Positions 18,233 to 31,100 of a stretch of DNA of 36,862 nt are shown here, piece by piece. Position numbers and translations under genes: made by a program. Below the pieces are notes generated by a model, which searched no databases, had not been told where the DNA came from, and saw nothing but the letters and a program-made list of their open reading frames with translations. The first letter of the stretch is position 1. Each line of letters begins with the position of its first letter. This stretch comes from Chromera velia (lineage: Eukaryota > Sar > Chromeraceae): contig JAHBMJ010001034.1 in the NCBI GenBank assembly GCA_018398765.1, positions 1 to 36,862 of the forward strand, given 5' to 3'.

Positions 18233-21200
18233 TGAGTGACTGACTCTGCTTTGAGGAGGTGAGAGGCGAGGACCCACTCCTGCGTCCTGCTGACGTGACT
18301 GAGGACAGCGACCCTCAGTCCATCTTCGTAACTCGGATAGGCGGGGCGATCACTCAGGACTGACTCCCCCTCCCGCACAACAGGGGGGTTCTCTATTTGA
18401 TTCACCTTCCGAGTCCCCGAGTCCCTATTGACCACGCCGGCATAGGGAGCTCTGGGACTCAGGGGCGCCTTCAGGGGGTCGTACAGACGCACCGACTTGC
18501 TTCGTCTGTCTCCTCCTGTTTGCCGACTTGGCAGGGAAGCGCTTTGAGTAGATTCTCGATGAGGTGTTAACCTTGACATTTTCGGCCGTGAGGCTGCTGG
18601 GGATTTACTTCCACTCCGACCGCTTTGCGAAGAGGCTGGAGAGAGCGTGCCGTCTCCCCTTTCTCTTGCGTTCCCTTTCAAGGGCGGCGGAGGGAACGCG
18701 TCCTCTTCCCCACAGGCCCAGAGAGTTGAAGAAGATGGTGCTGTGCGGAGCCCCGTCCCATGGGTCAACGTCAGCTTTCCTTTCGGACTCACGGCTGCCG
18801 AAGCAGCTGCCACCACAGCGCTAGTTTGGAGCGGGTCGAGCTCAGAAATCTGCATGCATGAAATCAGGAGACACGTTGCAACAGCATCATGCATCTGTCG
18901 GGAATAAAATATTCATGGATGACGTGGAAAACGCAAGCTTGCGGGATGAAGAGACTGAACAGACACTCAGGCAGCAGAGACTCGACCAACTGGGTGATCA
19001 AGAGAAGAATTACGAAATCACACAAATTGACTAACTCACTGCTTCGAGAATGCCGCCTGCTCTCCATCCCTGACCACCTCTTGTCGCTATCTTTCCTCTT
19101 TCCCCTCCTTTCCCTTGCTGGTTAGATGAGATCGGGGCCGTTGAGGGGAAAGGGAAAAGTATGGAGGGGGAATGGGGAGATGTTGTGATTGGATCTGTGC
19201 TGTTGTCCGTCGTGATTCTATCTCCCTCATCCTTTCCGGGAGTTGAAAAATCAGTCACGGTCTGGTTATATGTTTCTGGTCGCTTTCCCGGGCCATGTGT
19301 GTCTGTCCGGGGCTGCGGGGCTGTTGTTGGGGGCGTGACTGAGGGCCGTGTGTCTCTCTTGTGAATTGGCAGTCCCACTACTGCGGCAGTCCCAGGCCTC
19401 TGAACTGAGTCCGCAGTGGTGAGAACACGAGAGGGATCACCCCTAGTGGTGTTCTCGCGAGAAGAATCACCCCTGGTGGTGTTCTCACGAGAAGAATCAC
19501 CTCGAACGTTCTCATCTGAATCTGTCACAAACCCTCCGCTGTCAGCAGCTGGAGCTGAAGCAACGTCTCTCTCTGCCCCCTTCTCTGGCAATTCCTCTCG
19601 TGGGGTGACAGAGGAGGTTCCGCCTCTCTGCGATCCTCTTGCAGAGACGACACGACCGGGGGGGGGGCCGTGGGCGACACATCGGCCGGGGAGACGTGTG
19701 CCGCGTTCTGCCGTTTGGATGTGCCGCAGTGCCTGTAGTGTTTTCACCTTTCGTCTTGAGATGGAAGGAACGGTCTTCAAGGACGCCACTCGATGGACGA
19801 AGTAGGTTGCAGTTCGCGTCCAGTTGAATCGCCCCTGACAGTTTTCACCTTCCATCCTCAGCATCATTTGGTTCAAATCTACCTGCTCATTTTGGACTTC
19901 GTTTCCAATCCCGGAGAAGTCCATGGACTGTCCATCGAAACTCTGGGGTCCTAGTCGTACCCGTCCTGTGAGAGGGGGCTCCTTGGACCTAGGCCAGGGG
20001 GCATTCATTGGAAGGAAAAATTCTGGACAGGGATTCTTGGTTTCAAGTCTCGGGATCAAAAACTTTTCGGGATTCTCTCTGCGGTTCGCTGCGTGCTGCT
20101 CTGCAAACGCTTGTTTGGCTTGTGACATTTCATCAAAAGCATCGACGATGATGTCGGCCTCTTTGACCCCGAGTTGCATGCAGGAGTCCTTGAAGATGTG
20201 CACAGGGCAGACGAGCATGTCAACAGTTGGAGACTCGACCTTGCAGTCAAACCTGAAGGAAGGCATTGCTTTTCATTGCATTATATGAATACGGCATGAG
20301 CTAGGTGAGAATGCGGAATTCGACACAGAAGGGAGGATACCCATGGGAGGGAAGGGGCACGTCGTTTGTTTTGGATGAGTTTACTCAAGAAAAAGGAAAT
20401 TAAGTGACAGAGAACAAAAGAATGAAGGAAGAAAAAAAAAAACAAAAAGAAAGCGCCGTTCCACACGCTCAGAATAGAGAATGTGACAGGAGATCGCGAT
20501 TCGTCTTACTTTGTCAAGAAGTGAGTCAGCCACTCAGTCAGTCACAGCCATCAGTACATTCAATCAATCATAATTCCTCAGACACATCCCTTCCCTCTCT
20601 GACCTCTGACGTCCCCTTGTGCGCATGCCGTCGAGCAGCCAGCTTCCCTCTGGCACTAGGACGATCTGCTGGTCGGGTCCATCCGGGGGGAAACTCTGGC
20701 GTTTGCAGAGCGGGTCGTGGTCCTCTATCAACAGGACCTCCCCTGTGGCAATCAGCATCACCTCCGCACAGATCTGCACGCACGTGCATACGTACACGCC
20801 TCAACACTAGCAAACGACAGACAGGCAAACCCAGATGAAAGCAGACGCCAATATTCAAAAATACTCTTCTTCACAGTTTCATGATGTAATCAAAGAAGCA
20901 AAGATGAAGGAAGGGAGGGAGGGCGGGAGGGAGGGAGGAAGGAATGGAGACGGGAGGGAAAACCATTGGAGATATGTGTCAATAAAACAATGTGGCAGCC
21001 CGACAGACGGACTTGACGTGCTCTCCAGAGAAGTTTTCCCCTCTCGAACCTCTCACATCTGAAATTCTTCAACAGAGGTTGAAGTCTGTCTTTTTTGAAC
21101 GATTTGCGAACCTGAGGGAGAGAAGGAAGAAAGGAAGTTTTTACTTCATTTACTCCTTGCTCGGCTGCATAGTGTGGTGGCCAGCGCTAGTCGCATGAAC

Positions 21201-22706
21201 CAATATTCGAGCGTTGCAGAGCGAGGACGATTGAATGAAACAAGAGAGATCGAAGATGAGTGGAAAACAAAGAAAGGAAGGAGCCGTCTGCACTGATTAC
21301 TTAGTTCAAACCAGCTTCACCCAAGGAAAGCCCAGCTAATGGGACTGTGTTGTCGGACTTTGCTTCTTGGGAGTCTCCTTCCGATCTCAAAAGCACCTGA
21401 TGATGCGTTAGGCATCCACACAGCCTTCAAAGAATTGCTTTTCTCCCTCCTGCTGCGACCTTCGTTGTCCGTCCACACTGTTGGACAGGCCCCGTCTGCC
21501 ACTACCGAAAGGTGAAAATTCATTATATGCTCATCTGTTTGTTTAACTTAAATTTTCTGTCTGACCTTCCGTGGCATCGCGTCGTACACAAAGTTTTCGA
21601 GTTCCGTCCTCAGGATTCGCTGATTGATCTCCTCTGCAGCATCTAAGTCGGCCTTTCTCAGCATCACCAGCTCCATCAGCGTGTGACTCTGCATGCAGGT
21701 GCAACCAGCACAGCGTCACATGAAATACCATCACAAGCAGTGTTATTCATTCAGAGTCAATGAATATGTAAACCCTTCTATTTTTCAAGACAGGTCGCAG
21801 TTTGAAAGAAAATTGCAGCCGTGATTCTCCATGAGGAGACTCTGCACATACAGTCAGATCGAAGAGAATGCAAGACCATGCGTACACCAACACAAGCCAC
21901 GCCTGACACATGGCAAATAGAAACTGACAGAGAATTTCAAAAACCATCCTGAGACCACAAGGAGAAGCAGGGGGGACTGTGAGACCTCTTCTTCTCAGCG
22001 CTCTTCTCCCTCCATCACCTATCTATGTTCCCCGTCTCCAATCCCTCCAAGACTAATCAACACCCCGGCCCTAACGATTCAACATGACCTCTATTGCTTC
22101 CTTGCAAACCCTTCCCGCTCTAACAAAAAAGAAGAAGAGAATTTGCAGAAAGACTCTTTTTTCGGACAGCTCATCCAATATCAATTCTCATCCAATCGCG
22201 AGTCTCTCCATGAATGCTGCACTCTTCAAAGACACTGGGAGATTTTCCTTTTTTCCGCCCCCCCTCCAGGCAGCCTTGTTGTGTTCTTATTTGTTTTTTT
22301 GATTTTAGTATCTTCATGGGGCTGCTGCGTAATCGCAGAGAGACGAATTGCCTTTCCATTCTCTGACTGACTGACTGACTGACCACCCAGCAGAGTCTCT
22401 GGCCGACAACTTCAAAAAAACCTCTCGGGTTTCTCTTCACGGCCTTCGGGGGGAGCTGCAGCGATCATCAATCCATCATCCATCCATCCATCAACTCGCT
22501 CATGTAGCGCTCTCTCTCATTCGGACAGAATTGCGCGTATAATGCACGAAGGCTTGCATGTGCAAGAATGCTTAACGAAAGAACTTTGAGATGCAGAAAG
22601 GAAACACAGAGAGCTTTGAGATACTGAAGGCACACACAGACTCTCTCGTCCTCCCTTTCTCCGTCACACCCACCCACACCCACACACACACACACACACC
22701 CACCCA

Positions 22707-22770
<64 letters not shown>

Positions 22771-25700
22771 CAGAATGAGGGACTTTAGACCACAAAACCC
22801 AAATGGACTCTCCGATGACCCCCTCACTCCCGTTCGCAGCACTATTCTCCCACGTCACTGGTACACAGACTGACTGACTATTCGCTAGGTGCGTGACTGA
22901 CTGACCTGAATGATGTTCCCCTTGTGTGCCTGTTTGAGTGTCGGGGTTGACTTCAGCTTCTGTTGAGGGATGCGCATTCTCTCGTTGACCTCCAGACCCC
23001 TGCATTTAATGGAATGATGCATCCTCCCTCCCTCTGTTCGTTCATGCAGCGTTTAATTCTCTCCAACATGCAGTTTGTCTGTCTGTCTTTCATTCGATTT
23101 AGAGGTAGAAGCACACGCATCAGGTTGCTGCATCATCCAGTCTCCTTTTTTTACTCTCGTCTGTAACAGAATTGATGCCATCCTCTTTCTTGCCCTGACT
23201 GTTTCAACCTGGAAGGAAGGAAAGACAGAGAGTCATTGAGTGCAACGGAGCGTCAATTTCCTGCAGGCCCTTCCCCCGTTTCTTTTGAAAGAGAGGCAAC
23301 AAATCACACCGTCTTCTCCCTGCCGTGTCAAAATTGCTGTGCATTCAACAAATCGTCTTTGCTCGGTCAGACACTCTATCGATCGATCAGCCTTCGGTCC
23401 TACTCATCTGCGCCGCCCCCCTTCCCACACAATGAAAACCGACCTGTACAAAGCCATTTGGCCGTGCACGACGAGCACGACGGTGTCATTCCACTCCAAA
23501 GACAGCAGACGGCCGGGCCGCCACCTGCGCGGGAGATGAAAAGTCAGACAAGCGATGAAGGAAAGACCTGACAGATAAATGAGTAGTCTAAGAGACCAAA
23601 TAAAGAAATGAAGTCCGCCCCTAAAGCATGGAGCCTCTGGTTGACAGACATGGAGATTAGACTCTTGCTCATCTTGGCATGATGCACAAAGAACCTCTCT
23701 GAGAAAACGAGAACCTAAAAGCTGTGCATCCGTCCATATGTTTACGGACAGACGTACGCTTCCCGCTTGCAAGGTGTCACAAGATCCTCGGCCGGCCCTC
23801 TTCTTGCGGACTTGGTGTTTTGTGAAGGTCGCCGCTTGTCTGGCATCTTGAGCAGCAGTTTCTACTACATTTTTCCAATTCAAACATGTATAGAGGACTC
23901 CATACGATGCAACCTGGAAAAATAGGGAAGATGAGGAGCAAGAAAAAAGGAAAAAATGCCGAAATAAATAGAGAGGGTAGACTGACTGCTGACCTGTGCC
24001 ACTCCATATTTCTTGCAATCGGTTCAAGCGCTTGGGGGAAGAACTTGCTGAAGTGATTGTGGTATCTCAAGACCATCGCGAGCGTCTGCAGGACAAGATG
24101 AGATCAAAGTACAAATGGAAACGTGATGACAGTGCAATAACACTTCAGTAGAATACTCTTATTTCTTCCAGAGGACCGTCACACGTGCCTGCAGGTCCGT
24201 CTCCGCAGTGCTGGGGAGAATGAGAAGCAGAGCGGATGGTGAGCAGATTCAGACAATCGAAGAAAAAGAAACCAAGCTGCACTAACTGAAGATCAAAATC
24301 TGTATCAACCATTTGAAAGAAAGTAACAACGGTATTTGAATAGACACTAGACGTTCCACATTGGCGCCGTCTATGTCGAGCCATGCAGGCGTCGTTCCTT
24401 TTCTGTCTGAGTAAGTTCTCTCTGCTTGACGGCCTAGAAGCAGACACGAACAAGAAAAGAGACTTGGGAGAAAAGAGGGGGGGGGGAGGAAAAGATCGTT
24501 CGTGTAATTCGAAGACGAAGAGAAGACTCGTTGACAAGACAGAATAGAAACCCACCTTCACATCCTTCTCAGTCCTGGCAGCAGGAGGGCGACTGCACAG
24601 ATGCTGAACTACCACCTGCATCCATCCATCCATCCTCGATCGGTCCATTGTATGCCTTTTATTTACTGACTTTAATTGATGCCTTTATGAGTAAATCTAT
24701 CTTTACTACCATCCTCGATCGGTCGATCCATTGATTCGACCAGGTGGAGGAAGGAGGAAGAATCAAAGGGTATATGGGAAGAAAGAAATGGAGAGACAAT
24801 GAGAGATTGGAGAAGTGAACACAAGCAAAGAGAAACTCATCGAGACACAAAACTGGAATGACGTGGGAGGCGCAGCGAAGGATTCACTGATCGGTGGAGA
24901 CCGCTGTTGTATGTCGGTACAGTTTGGCGGTGCCATACTGTCCTACGACCTTCCTGTCTCGTTTTTTTCTTTCCACTTCCGCTGGAGTGGTTGGCCCTTT
25001 TGCGGTTTCTTAGAGTCACTTGACAATCTCACACTGTAATCGGGTTGACGAGGTCTCCCTCTGGATTTTCGACCAAGCGTCCCCCCCTATGTGTGTAGTT
25101 CTACATCAAAGAGACGGGCAGAAATCCTTATCTGAATGAGTATTTGAGTATTGATGAGAAACATTCCTCCGAGAGAAACGGCGTGCCTTTCATTTTTGTC
25201 GGTCAGGCAGACAGACAGAGAGACAGGCAGAAAGAAAGGTGGAGGGAGACGCACACAGACCTGGAGGTCTTCCCCCTTTAGACGAGCAGGCACGGGATCC
25301 CCATTCTGCAGACGGAGTTTTAAAAACAAATGAAGCAATGGATCAAGGGAGCAAGAGAGAAATGAATAAGTGAGGAATCTCTAGTCGAGCGAGGAGATTT
25401 GAAAAGGGCCTTTCCCTGCTTGTCCCACTTTTCTTTTGTCCGTCTGTCTGCCCATTCATTTTATTTATCCCTCTGTCTCTCTGCTTCAGAACGGCAATTT
25501 TTTTAAAAAAAGGCTTGAGCGACAGACCGCGTGCGTCAAAACGACGGGAACTCTGTTGTCATCTGCTTCCTGGTCTGCGATCCCGAGGCCGTTCGTGTTG
25601 GTTTGTCCTGCTGGTCCTGCATTGGCCTGGTTGGAGAGCATGAATTTGTTCAAAATCTCGTACATGTCTCCGTCCTGCCTCAGCTGTGCCTCCTGGGCTT

Positions 25701-27226
25701 CCCTCTCGAGGGTCGCCTTCGTCTTGCGGGACTGCTCAGTTCGGTTGAGAAACCTGCAGGCAAGCAGTCAGCCAGGCAGTAAAGGGAAGGGAGGAGAAGG
25801 TAATGAAAACACAAAGTGACCCAAAGACGCCTCACGAGATGGTGGAGGAGACGGGGACTTGTTGAGAGATCAAACGTGGCCCCTTTGATCCGAAACTACG
25901 AGCAAACAATTGAGGACAGTGAGAATCGTTTGGTTGGATCCCGCGCGAAACACTGGGAAGGCACAGGAGACACATCACCAGAAAAGGAGCCTGGGAAGCC
26001 GGGGAACTGAAAGATAATTAGAGCATGAGAACCAAGCACCAGATATGCAGGACCATATTTGACAGCAACGGTTCTCTTGTGGTCAGACCTAGAGACGAAA
26101 AAAAAATCATTTGGTCCCTTGGCCTTTTTCCAGAATGAAGCAAAAAACAAAAAAAGGACGGTTCACATACAGAAAAATGACGGACGACCCAAAATGGTGA
26201 AAAATCGAATGCAGCGGTAGCTGGGAAAAAGAACGGATGAATCAGCAAGAAACAAACATAACCAGAAAAATGAACCAATTCCATCAATGAAATAACCCCA
26301 TCAAGACAAGAGCCTGATAACTGCACACACTTGTCTCTTTTATCCAGTCTCTCTTTGAATGTCAGTTCTCGTTTTCCGTGATCCTTCTCGGCAGTTTCGA
26401 TCAGCTCTGCTTCCTGCCTTTTCCTCTCTGCCTCCCAATCCAGCTCCGCCAGCAAAGACCCAAAATCGGGAGCCTTCGACACGCCCTCGTCCGCTTCCCT
26501 CGAGGTCATGTCTCTTCCGAGGGGGGCCACCATCTCTTTCAACCTTTGCTTGGCGCTCTTGTTCCACTTCGCAGTCGCACCTCCAGCCTGCATCTTCACT
26601 TCAACATGCGGCGTGAGGTCGATTCCAACGGTGAATTTTGACTTTCCTAACTCTTCCTTTCGGCTATCTGCGATGACCGATTTCTTCTTCTGCCTTGCCG
26701 ATGAAGTTCTCGCCGCTTTCTCCCTCAGTCGTCTGAAAGGATCGAACTTTTCCTCTTTCAGAGTACTCGAAAAAGGAGAGGCGGCTGAGTTGGCAAGTGC
26801 GGAGTGGGGAGAAATGGCGCTTGACGCACGCAGCACGGAAGCAGAGGTTCCCCTCTTGAAGGAAGCCACTGATGCGCCCATAGAGGAAGCAGAGCTTTGT
26901 CGTTTAAGGCTTTTGTCCTTTTCTTTGCCGCCCTGTTGCGACTCTTGTGACCCTGCTGTCTTCGCTCGTGCTGATTGAGAGGAATCGGGACGTGCTTTTC
27001 TTGCCAACCTCGGGGGCATCAGTAGCGGGGTGGATTTTTTTCCTGCCGTGAAGAAAAAAGGTGCCCAGCGCGGTCGGTCATTCAGCTTCTCCAAGCGCTT
27101 CTGCATCTCTCGAACGAGACGCTTGGCTCTCGGGTTCATGGCATCCTTCGCCTTCTGCAGATCCTCTGGAGACAGCTGGTTGGGAAACACAACCTTGGGC
27201 TTCTCCGGCTCAAAGAAGATGCTCAT
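18233..27226 (-). CDS. Gene B: large multi-exon protein of unrecognised family
   Basis: ATG at 27226-27224 opens an 896-bp first exon (27226-26331, MSIFFEPEKPKVVFPNQLSP; Lys/Arg/Ser-rich, coil-like end). Later exons: 26088-26033, 25754-25528, 25305-25261, 25100-25033, 24592-24556, 24210-24177, 24085-23987, 23913-23754, 23698-23650, 23524-23440, 23208-23168, 22999-22906, 21688-21566, 21111-21013, 20773-20604, 20252-19040, 18849-18233. All junctions agree in phase except 24556 to 24210, where one exon is missing. Peptides such as TLAMVLRYHNHFSKFFPQAL, KSLISMWRPGRLLSLEWNDT, VVLVVHGQMALYR and ILRTELENFVYDAMPRK look folded but match no family I can name. The last two exons are low-complexity. The 18233 exon ends in a GTGAGT donor, so the gene continues. 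It is divergent to gene C. Confidence 0.6.
19417..19508 (-). repeat. 30-bp tandem repeat inside gene B coding sequence
   Basis: About two and a half copies of a 30-bp unit encode the decapeptide RGDSSRENTT (third copy RGDPSR). It lies in frame in the 20252-19040 exon, in a disordered region. Unit boundaries at 19431, 19461 and 19491 are clear on the plus strand as GA(A/G)G(A/G)ATCACC. The multiple-of-three unit length lets copy number change without a frameshift. Confidence 0.85.
21316..21480 (-). other. Candidate optional exon of gene B
   Basis: Between a TTTCGGTAG acceptor and a GTCGCAG donor, around 21447-21495, a 42-nt phase-0 segment reads WQTGPVQQCGRTTK. It fits between the 21566 and 21111 exons but is not needed, because those two also join in phase directly. 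It could be an alternative exon or chance. Confidence 0.2.
22672..22769. repeat. (CA)n/(GA)n compound microsatellite in a gene B intron
   Basis: CCCACACC and CACA units pass into a GAGA run. It is simple sequence in the roughly 1.2-kb predicted intron 21689-22905. No confident exon was seen in that intron. A minus-strand open stretch reading ILAHASLRALYAQF near 22530 lacks a usable donor. Confidence 0.9.
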
Positions 27227-28110
27227 GGTTCGTAGACTCGTGAGTGCTGAGCAAGTCCGAGTTGAAAATGGTCAGTCAGCGACTGCACACCTCGCCCAAC
27301 GGAGGAAGACACGTGCAGGTTGGCACGTGAACAGTTACATAATGCATGGATGTCGTGAAGAATACATTTGTATAGATTGTCAGAAGACTTGGGAACCCGC
27401 TCACTCGACCTCCTGACGTGAGATCGATCTTGCTGTGTGTCTTTGGACCCAAAAAGAGAATTTTGGAGAAGCAGTCCCCGTCTACATCAGCACATCACAT
27501 GTATATATGCAGAAAGTATCTATACCTATACTGTCAGCTGCGCTAGCTGTTTGTATCTGCATATACATGCAAATTAATTAAGGTTTTCGTTTACATGCAT
27601 GCATGCATGCAGCTAGTATTATTACGTACGTGTTGCTCAATTCCTCATATATTCCTCATGCATGCAATTGTTGCTCACGTGCATGGCCCCGCGGAAAGCG
27701 AAGCGGGGGGCTCTTACCAAACAATTCTCCTGAACCCACATGCATGCATGTGCATATAGCGACGATGATAGCGTCAAAAAAAAAAGGCCTTTAATGATCT
27801 TTAATGTGCTTTCAGCTCCTACTCAATCACACCACCTCACTTCCACGCCTAGCGACCTCGACGCCTCGTCACCAGTCTCTTTTCACACGATGCGGGATTG
27901 GGTACTTCCATATTTAAAGCGACGTGCTAGTTCCTCATGATGTCTCTCTGTGTTCCTCGTTCTGGCCCTCGCAATTTTGACGTTTCTCCCTAGTCTGTGT
28001 CTCTCTGTGCCTGTTTGGCTTTCTTCCACGATTTTTGGAGCTTCATAACAGCCGCAAGTGCCCGGCGGAAAAGAGTCTGCTGTGCAGCCTTGTCTTTCAG
28101 CTCGAGAGAG
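27227..28110. promoter_or_regulatory. Divergent intergenic spacer between genes B and C
   Basis: The 884 bp separating the predicted start codons of gene B (minus) and gene C (plus) must hold both 5' regions. It contains an AT-richer stretch, a (CATG)n/GCATGCATGC run at 27595-27612, and a solo transposon terminus at 27684-27722. No TATA box or initiator could be assigned with confidence. A shared bidirectional promoter is an inference from geometry only. Confidence 0.4.
27684..27722. mobile_element. Solo copy of the inverted-repeat terminus
   Basis: TGGCCCCGCGGAAAGCGAAG followed by CGGGGGG and TTACCAAAC matches the terminus of the element at 819-1074, with a two-base insertion (CG) and few other differences. 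No inverted partner was found nearby, so this is a truncated or solo remnant. It sits in the spacer between the divergent genes B and C. Confidence 0.7.
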
Positions 28111-31100
28111 ATGGGCGGCTTTTCCTCAAAAGAGGTACGTTCTGCGCCTGCATACCTTGTGGAGATTCGGTTTCATGCTTTGAGCAAGCCTGGAGGAAAT
28201 GGCAACGGTTGCCCGACGACAAGCAGACTCTGTTCCTTGTGATTTCCTCCTTGCCGCCCTTCTTTTTCCTCCGGGCTTTTGCTTCTGCCTTTGCCGTCTC
28301 TGGTCTTTCTTCCTCCCGTCTCGCTGTCTCTCTGTTTCTTGCCAGCGGAATCGAGGGCGAGGAGAAGTTTTCGTATTGATATACCATTAGAAGCTTTTAT
28401 CCGAAGAGAAAGCAGGGGTGTAGCAAAGCGCGGTTCCCGCCTGTTCTGATGCTTCACTTGCCGGGCGCTGTTATCTCAAACACGCTTCCGAGAGAGTGAC
28501 ATTCTTCTCGGGGTTTCATATCCATTTATCTGTCCAGAAAAGATAGTTGGTACTATCAAGAGCAGACTGATGTTTCGCTTCTTCTCATCATCTCTCGCCT
28601 CACCTCCCTTATCTGGCCTCAAACCGCCAAATTGTGAGGTCTTTTTTTTGGCGATGGTCCTCTGTATCAACTCGCCCGCCTAGATGTTGCCTCTGTTGCT
28701 CTTTCATCTTTGCAGCTGGATGTAAGAGAACTGATAGGGCGCAGCCCGCAGGACGCTCAGAGACTGATGAAGCAGTACACGTCCACTGAAGTAAAAAAAG
28801 CGGTGAACAGGAAGCTACCGGTTAGCTCCGCATTGACGTTGCGTGCTGGACGGACTCAGACTCCAGATTTTATCATGAAGACTGATTCCAAAATTACCTT
28901 GGTACATTTTTTGAGTTTTTCGTACGGCGTTATCTTCTTGCATGACACAGACAGTGAGAGTCGGGTCCGTGCCCCCCCCCTCATCTCCGCCGTGATATTT
29001 CCTTGGATTTACTTTCTTCTTGAATGCTTTCCCCTGATCGAAGCCCGAGGATTATGTTGCGGTTGCCGGGTGGAGATCTCCTCAGGAATGATTGAGTTCT
29101 CAATAGTTTTCCTTTCTCGTGGTCTCTCCCCATCCTTTGCAGAATGGGGACACATCACTACTCATGGCACTCCGGAGAGATTTGTCTCCCGTTACCGTGA
29201 AAATGCTGCTGCCAGTGGAAGCAGGTGCAGACGTCGTGAAGGCAGTTGACAGGGTTCGTGACCTTTTTCTGATTGCTTTCGTTTTTCATCTGACTAAATC
29301 TAAAATGCATGCCCGGTGCTTGCTTTCGCGCTTGCTTGCTGAACAAAGGTTGGTAGATCTCGGGGCCGCCCCTGTTTCTCAAAACGCCGCGCTGTGCCTC
29401 GATTCGCTCTTTCGCAGTCCTTGATTGACTGGTTCGAGTCTTTTGTGGGAGGCTCGACCCATTGCTTCAGAAGAAAGCCCTTCGTTCTCTCTCACTTCAT
29501 CTTCGTTCTTTAAAAGCTTCTGTCTTTTGTCTTTTTTTCTCCTTTTGGTGCTGCGTATCGTGACTTCTGTGGAACGGTCACACCACACTGCATGTGTCAT
29601 TCAGGAGTGAAAGAACGTCACTTGAAACAGCAACGATGCTGCTGCATGGAGGTGTGGACGTGAAGGCTCCAATTTTGTCTTTGTGTCAGTGTTGCAGGGA
29701 TGTTGAAGTTTTCTACATCAAATGCTCCTTTGCGGTGATCTTGCTCGACTGATCAAAAGGGTTGTGCTTTTCTTCTGCTTTTCTCTATCGGACTGAGGTG
29801 ATGGAATTGTGTCTTGTGTTGCCGCCTACGGGGTTCTTCTCATCTTTTACAGAATGGGGACGCAGCACTACTCATGGAGCTGCGGAAGGATTCACCGTCT
29901 TGTACGATCATGAAAATGCTGCTGGAAGCAGGGGCAGATGCGAAGGCAGTGGACAGGGTAAGTTTTTTCCGCTGGTCCGCTTTGTGTGCCAGTCACAACT
30001 CACCGGTTTTACGGCCTGTCCGGTTTTCTTTACCTGAAGAGGCTGTGTGGGTGTGTCTCCGCCAGCTGACGCGTATGCGGACCGCCAGAAAGGAGTGTGG
30101 CCAAATAGCGTTTTCCTGATGAGGAATTTGGTGATGCAAAAAACCACACGTGTATGCATTGCTCATCTCTTCCGAAGTGACTCATGTGATCTCTCGAAGG
30201 GTGCGTGCGCTTTTCCCCATTTCATCTCCTTTCGTATCCTTTCTTTCCTTGTTTTGTTTTGTTTGTGCCGACAAGAGCTTCTCCCGACGATCCCCAGTCA
30301 AGGTGTAACAGAAAAGTGATGTGCGCTGAAAATCTTGTCCGTTGATGTTCATATCAGACGGATTTATCAGAGCTGCGAGTGAAATCGTGTAGTGGGACGG
30401 GAATGTTTCTGCAAACTGTCATATATGTTTCAGTAAATATTTGGAGCTGTTGTGTGTTTCACTTCGATCTTCAATTTCTGCAGCTAGGTCGGGAACACCT
30501 CACTGCTGATCGAACTCCGGAAAGACTCACCGTCTCCAGAAATCATGAAAGTGCTGCTGGAAGCAGGGGCAGACGTGGCGAGAGAAAACGGGGTTTGTGT
30601 GTTCTTTTTTCCTTCTCTCCATATAAAATGGAAACGTGGGCCGCCTAATTTTCTGCTTGCTGATTTCATCAGAAGATAGGCCTGATCTTCTTCCGGAAGA
30701 GGCTCAGTGGCTGTTCGTGGAGTGGGATGTTCGACTGCCGGTATTTTTCTGGTTGACTGGAGAGCGTTTCCTCCCCTGTCATTAGTTTCCGCATAGTCGG
30801 GAGAAGGGGGAGTGAAGGGGGAGGGGAGCTCCTCTCCGAGAGCTCAAAGAAGGAACCCATCTGACATTCCAGTGTCATCGTCAGCTTCCGGGTTGTCTTC
30901 CCCCTCTGGCGCGTCTCGGCACGTAGTATCCGGCGAGGGGAGGCCCTCCCCGTCCGATTTTCCGCGGTCAGTTGTCAATGAGCCGCTAACCGTCCAAAGT
31001 CTCCGTTCTTTGCTGAATAGTAGCAGAGCGGCTCTTTGTAGTGCGCAAGAGTTACGGGCCCGGCTGCAAACTTTCCGAAAACTTCAGAACAAAATTAGAG

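Noticed and set aside
23440..23524. VPS16 or WD40 assignment for gene B
   Set aside because: One strand-turn-strand peptide looked similar, but the order and content of the other exons do not follow VPS16 or a propeller repeat.
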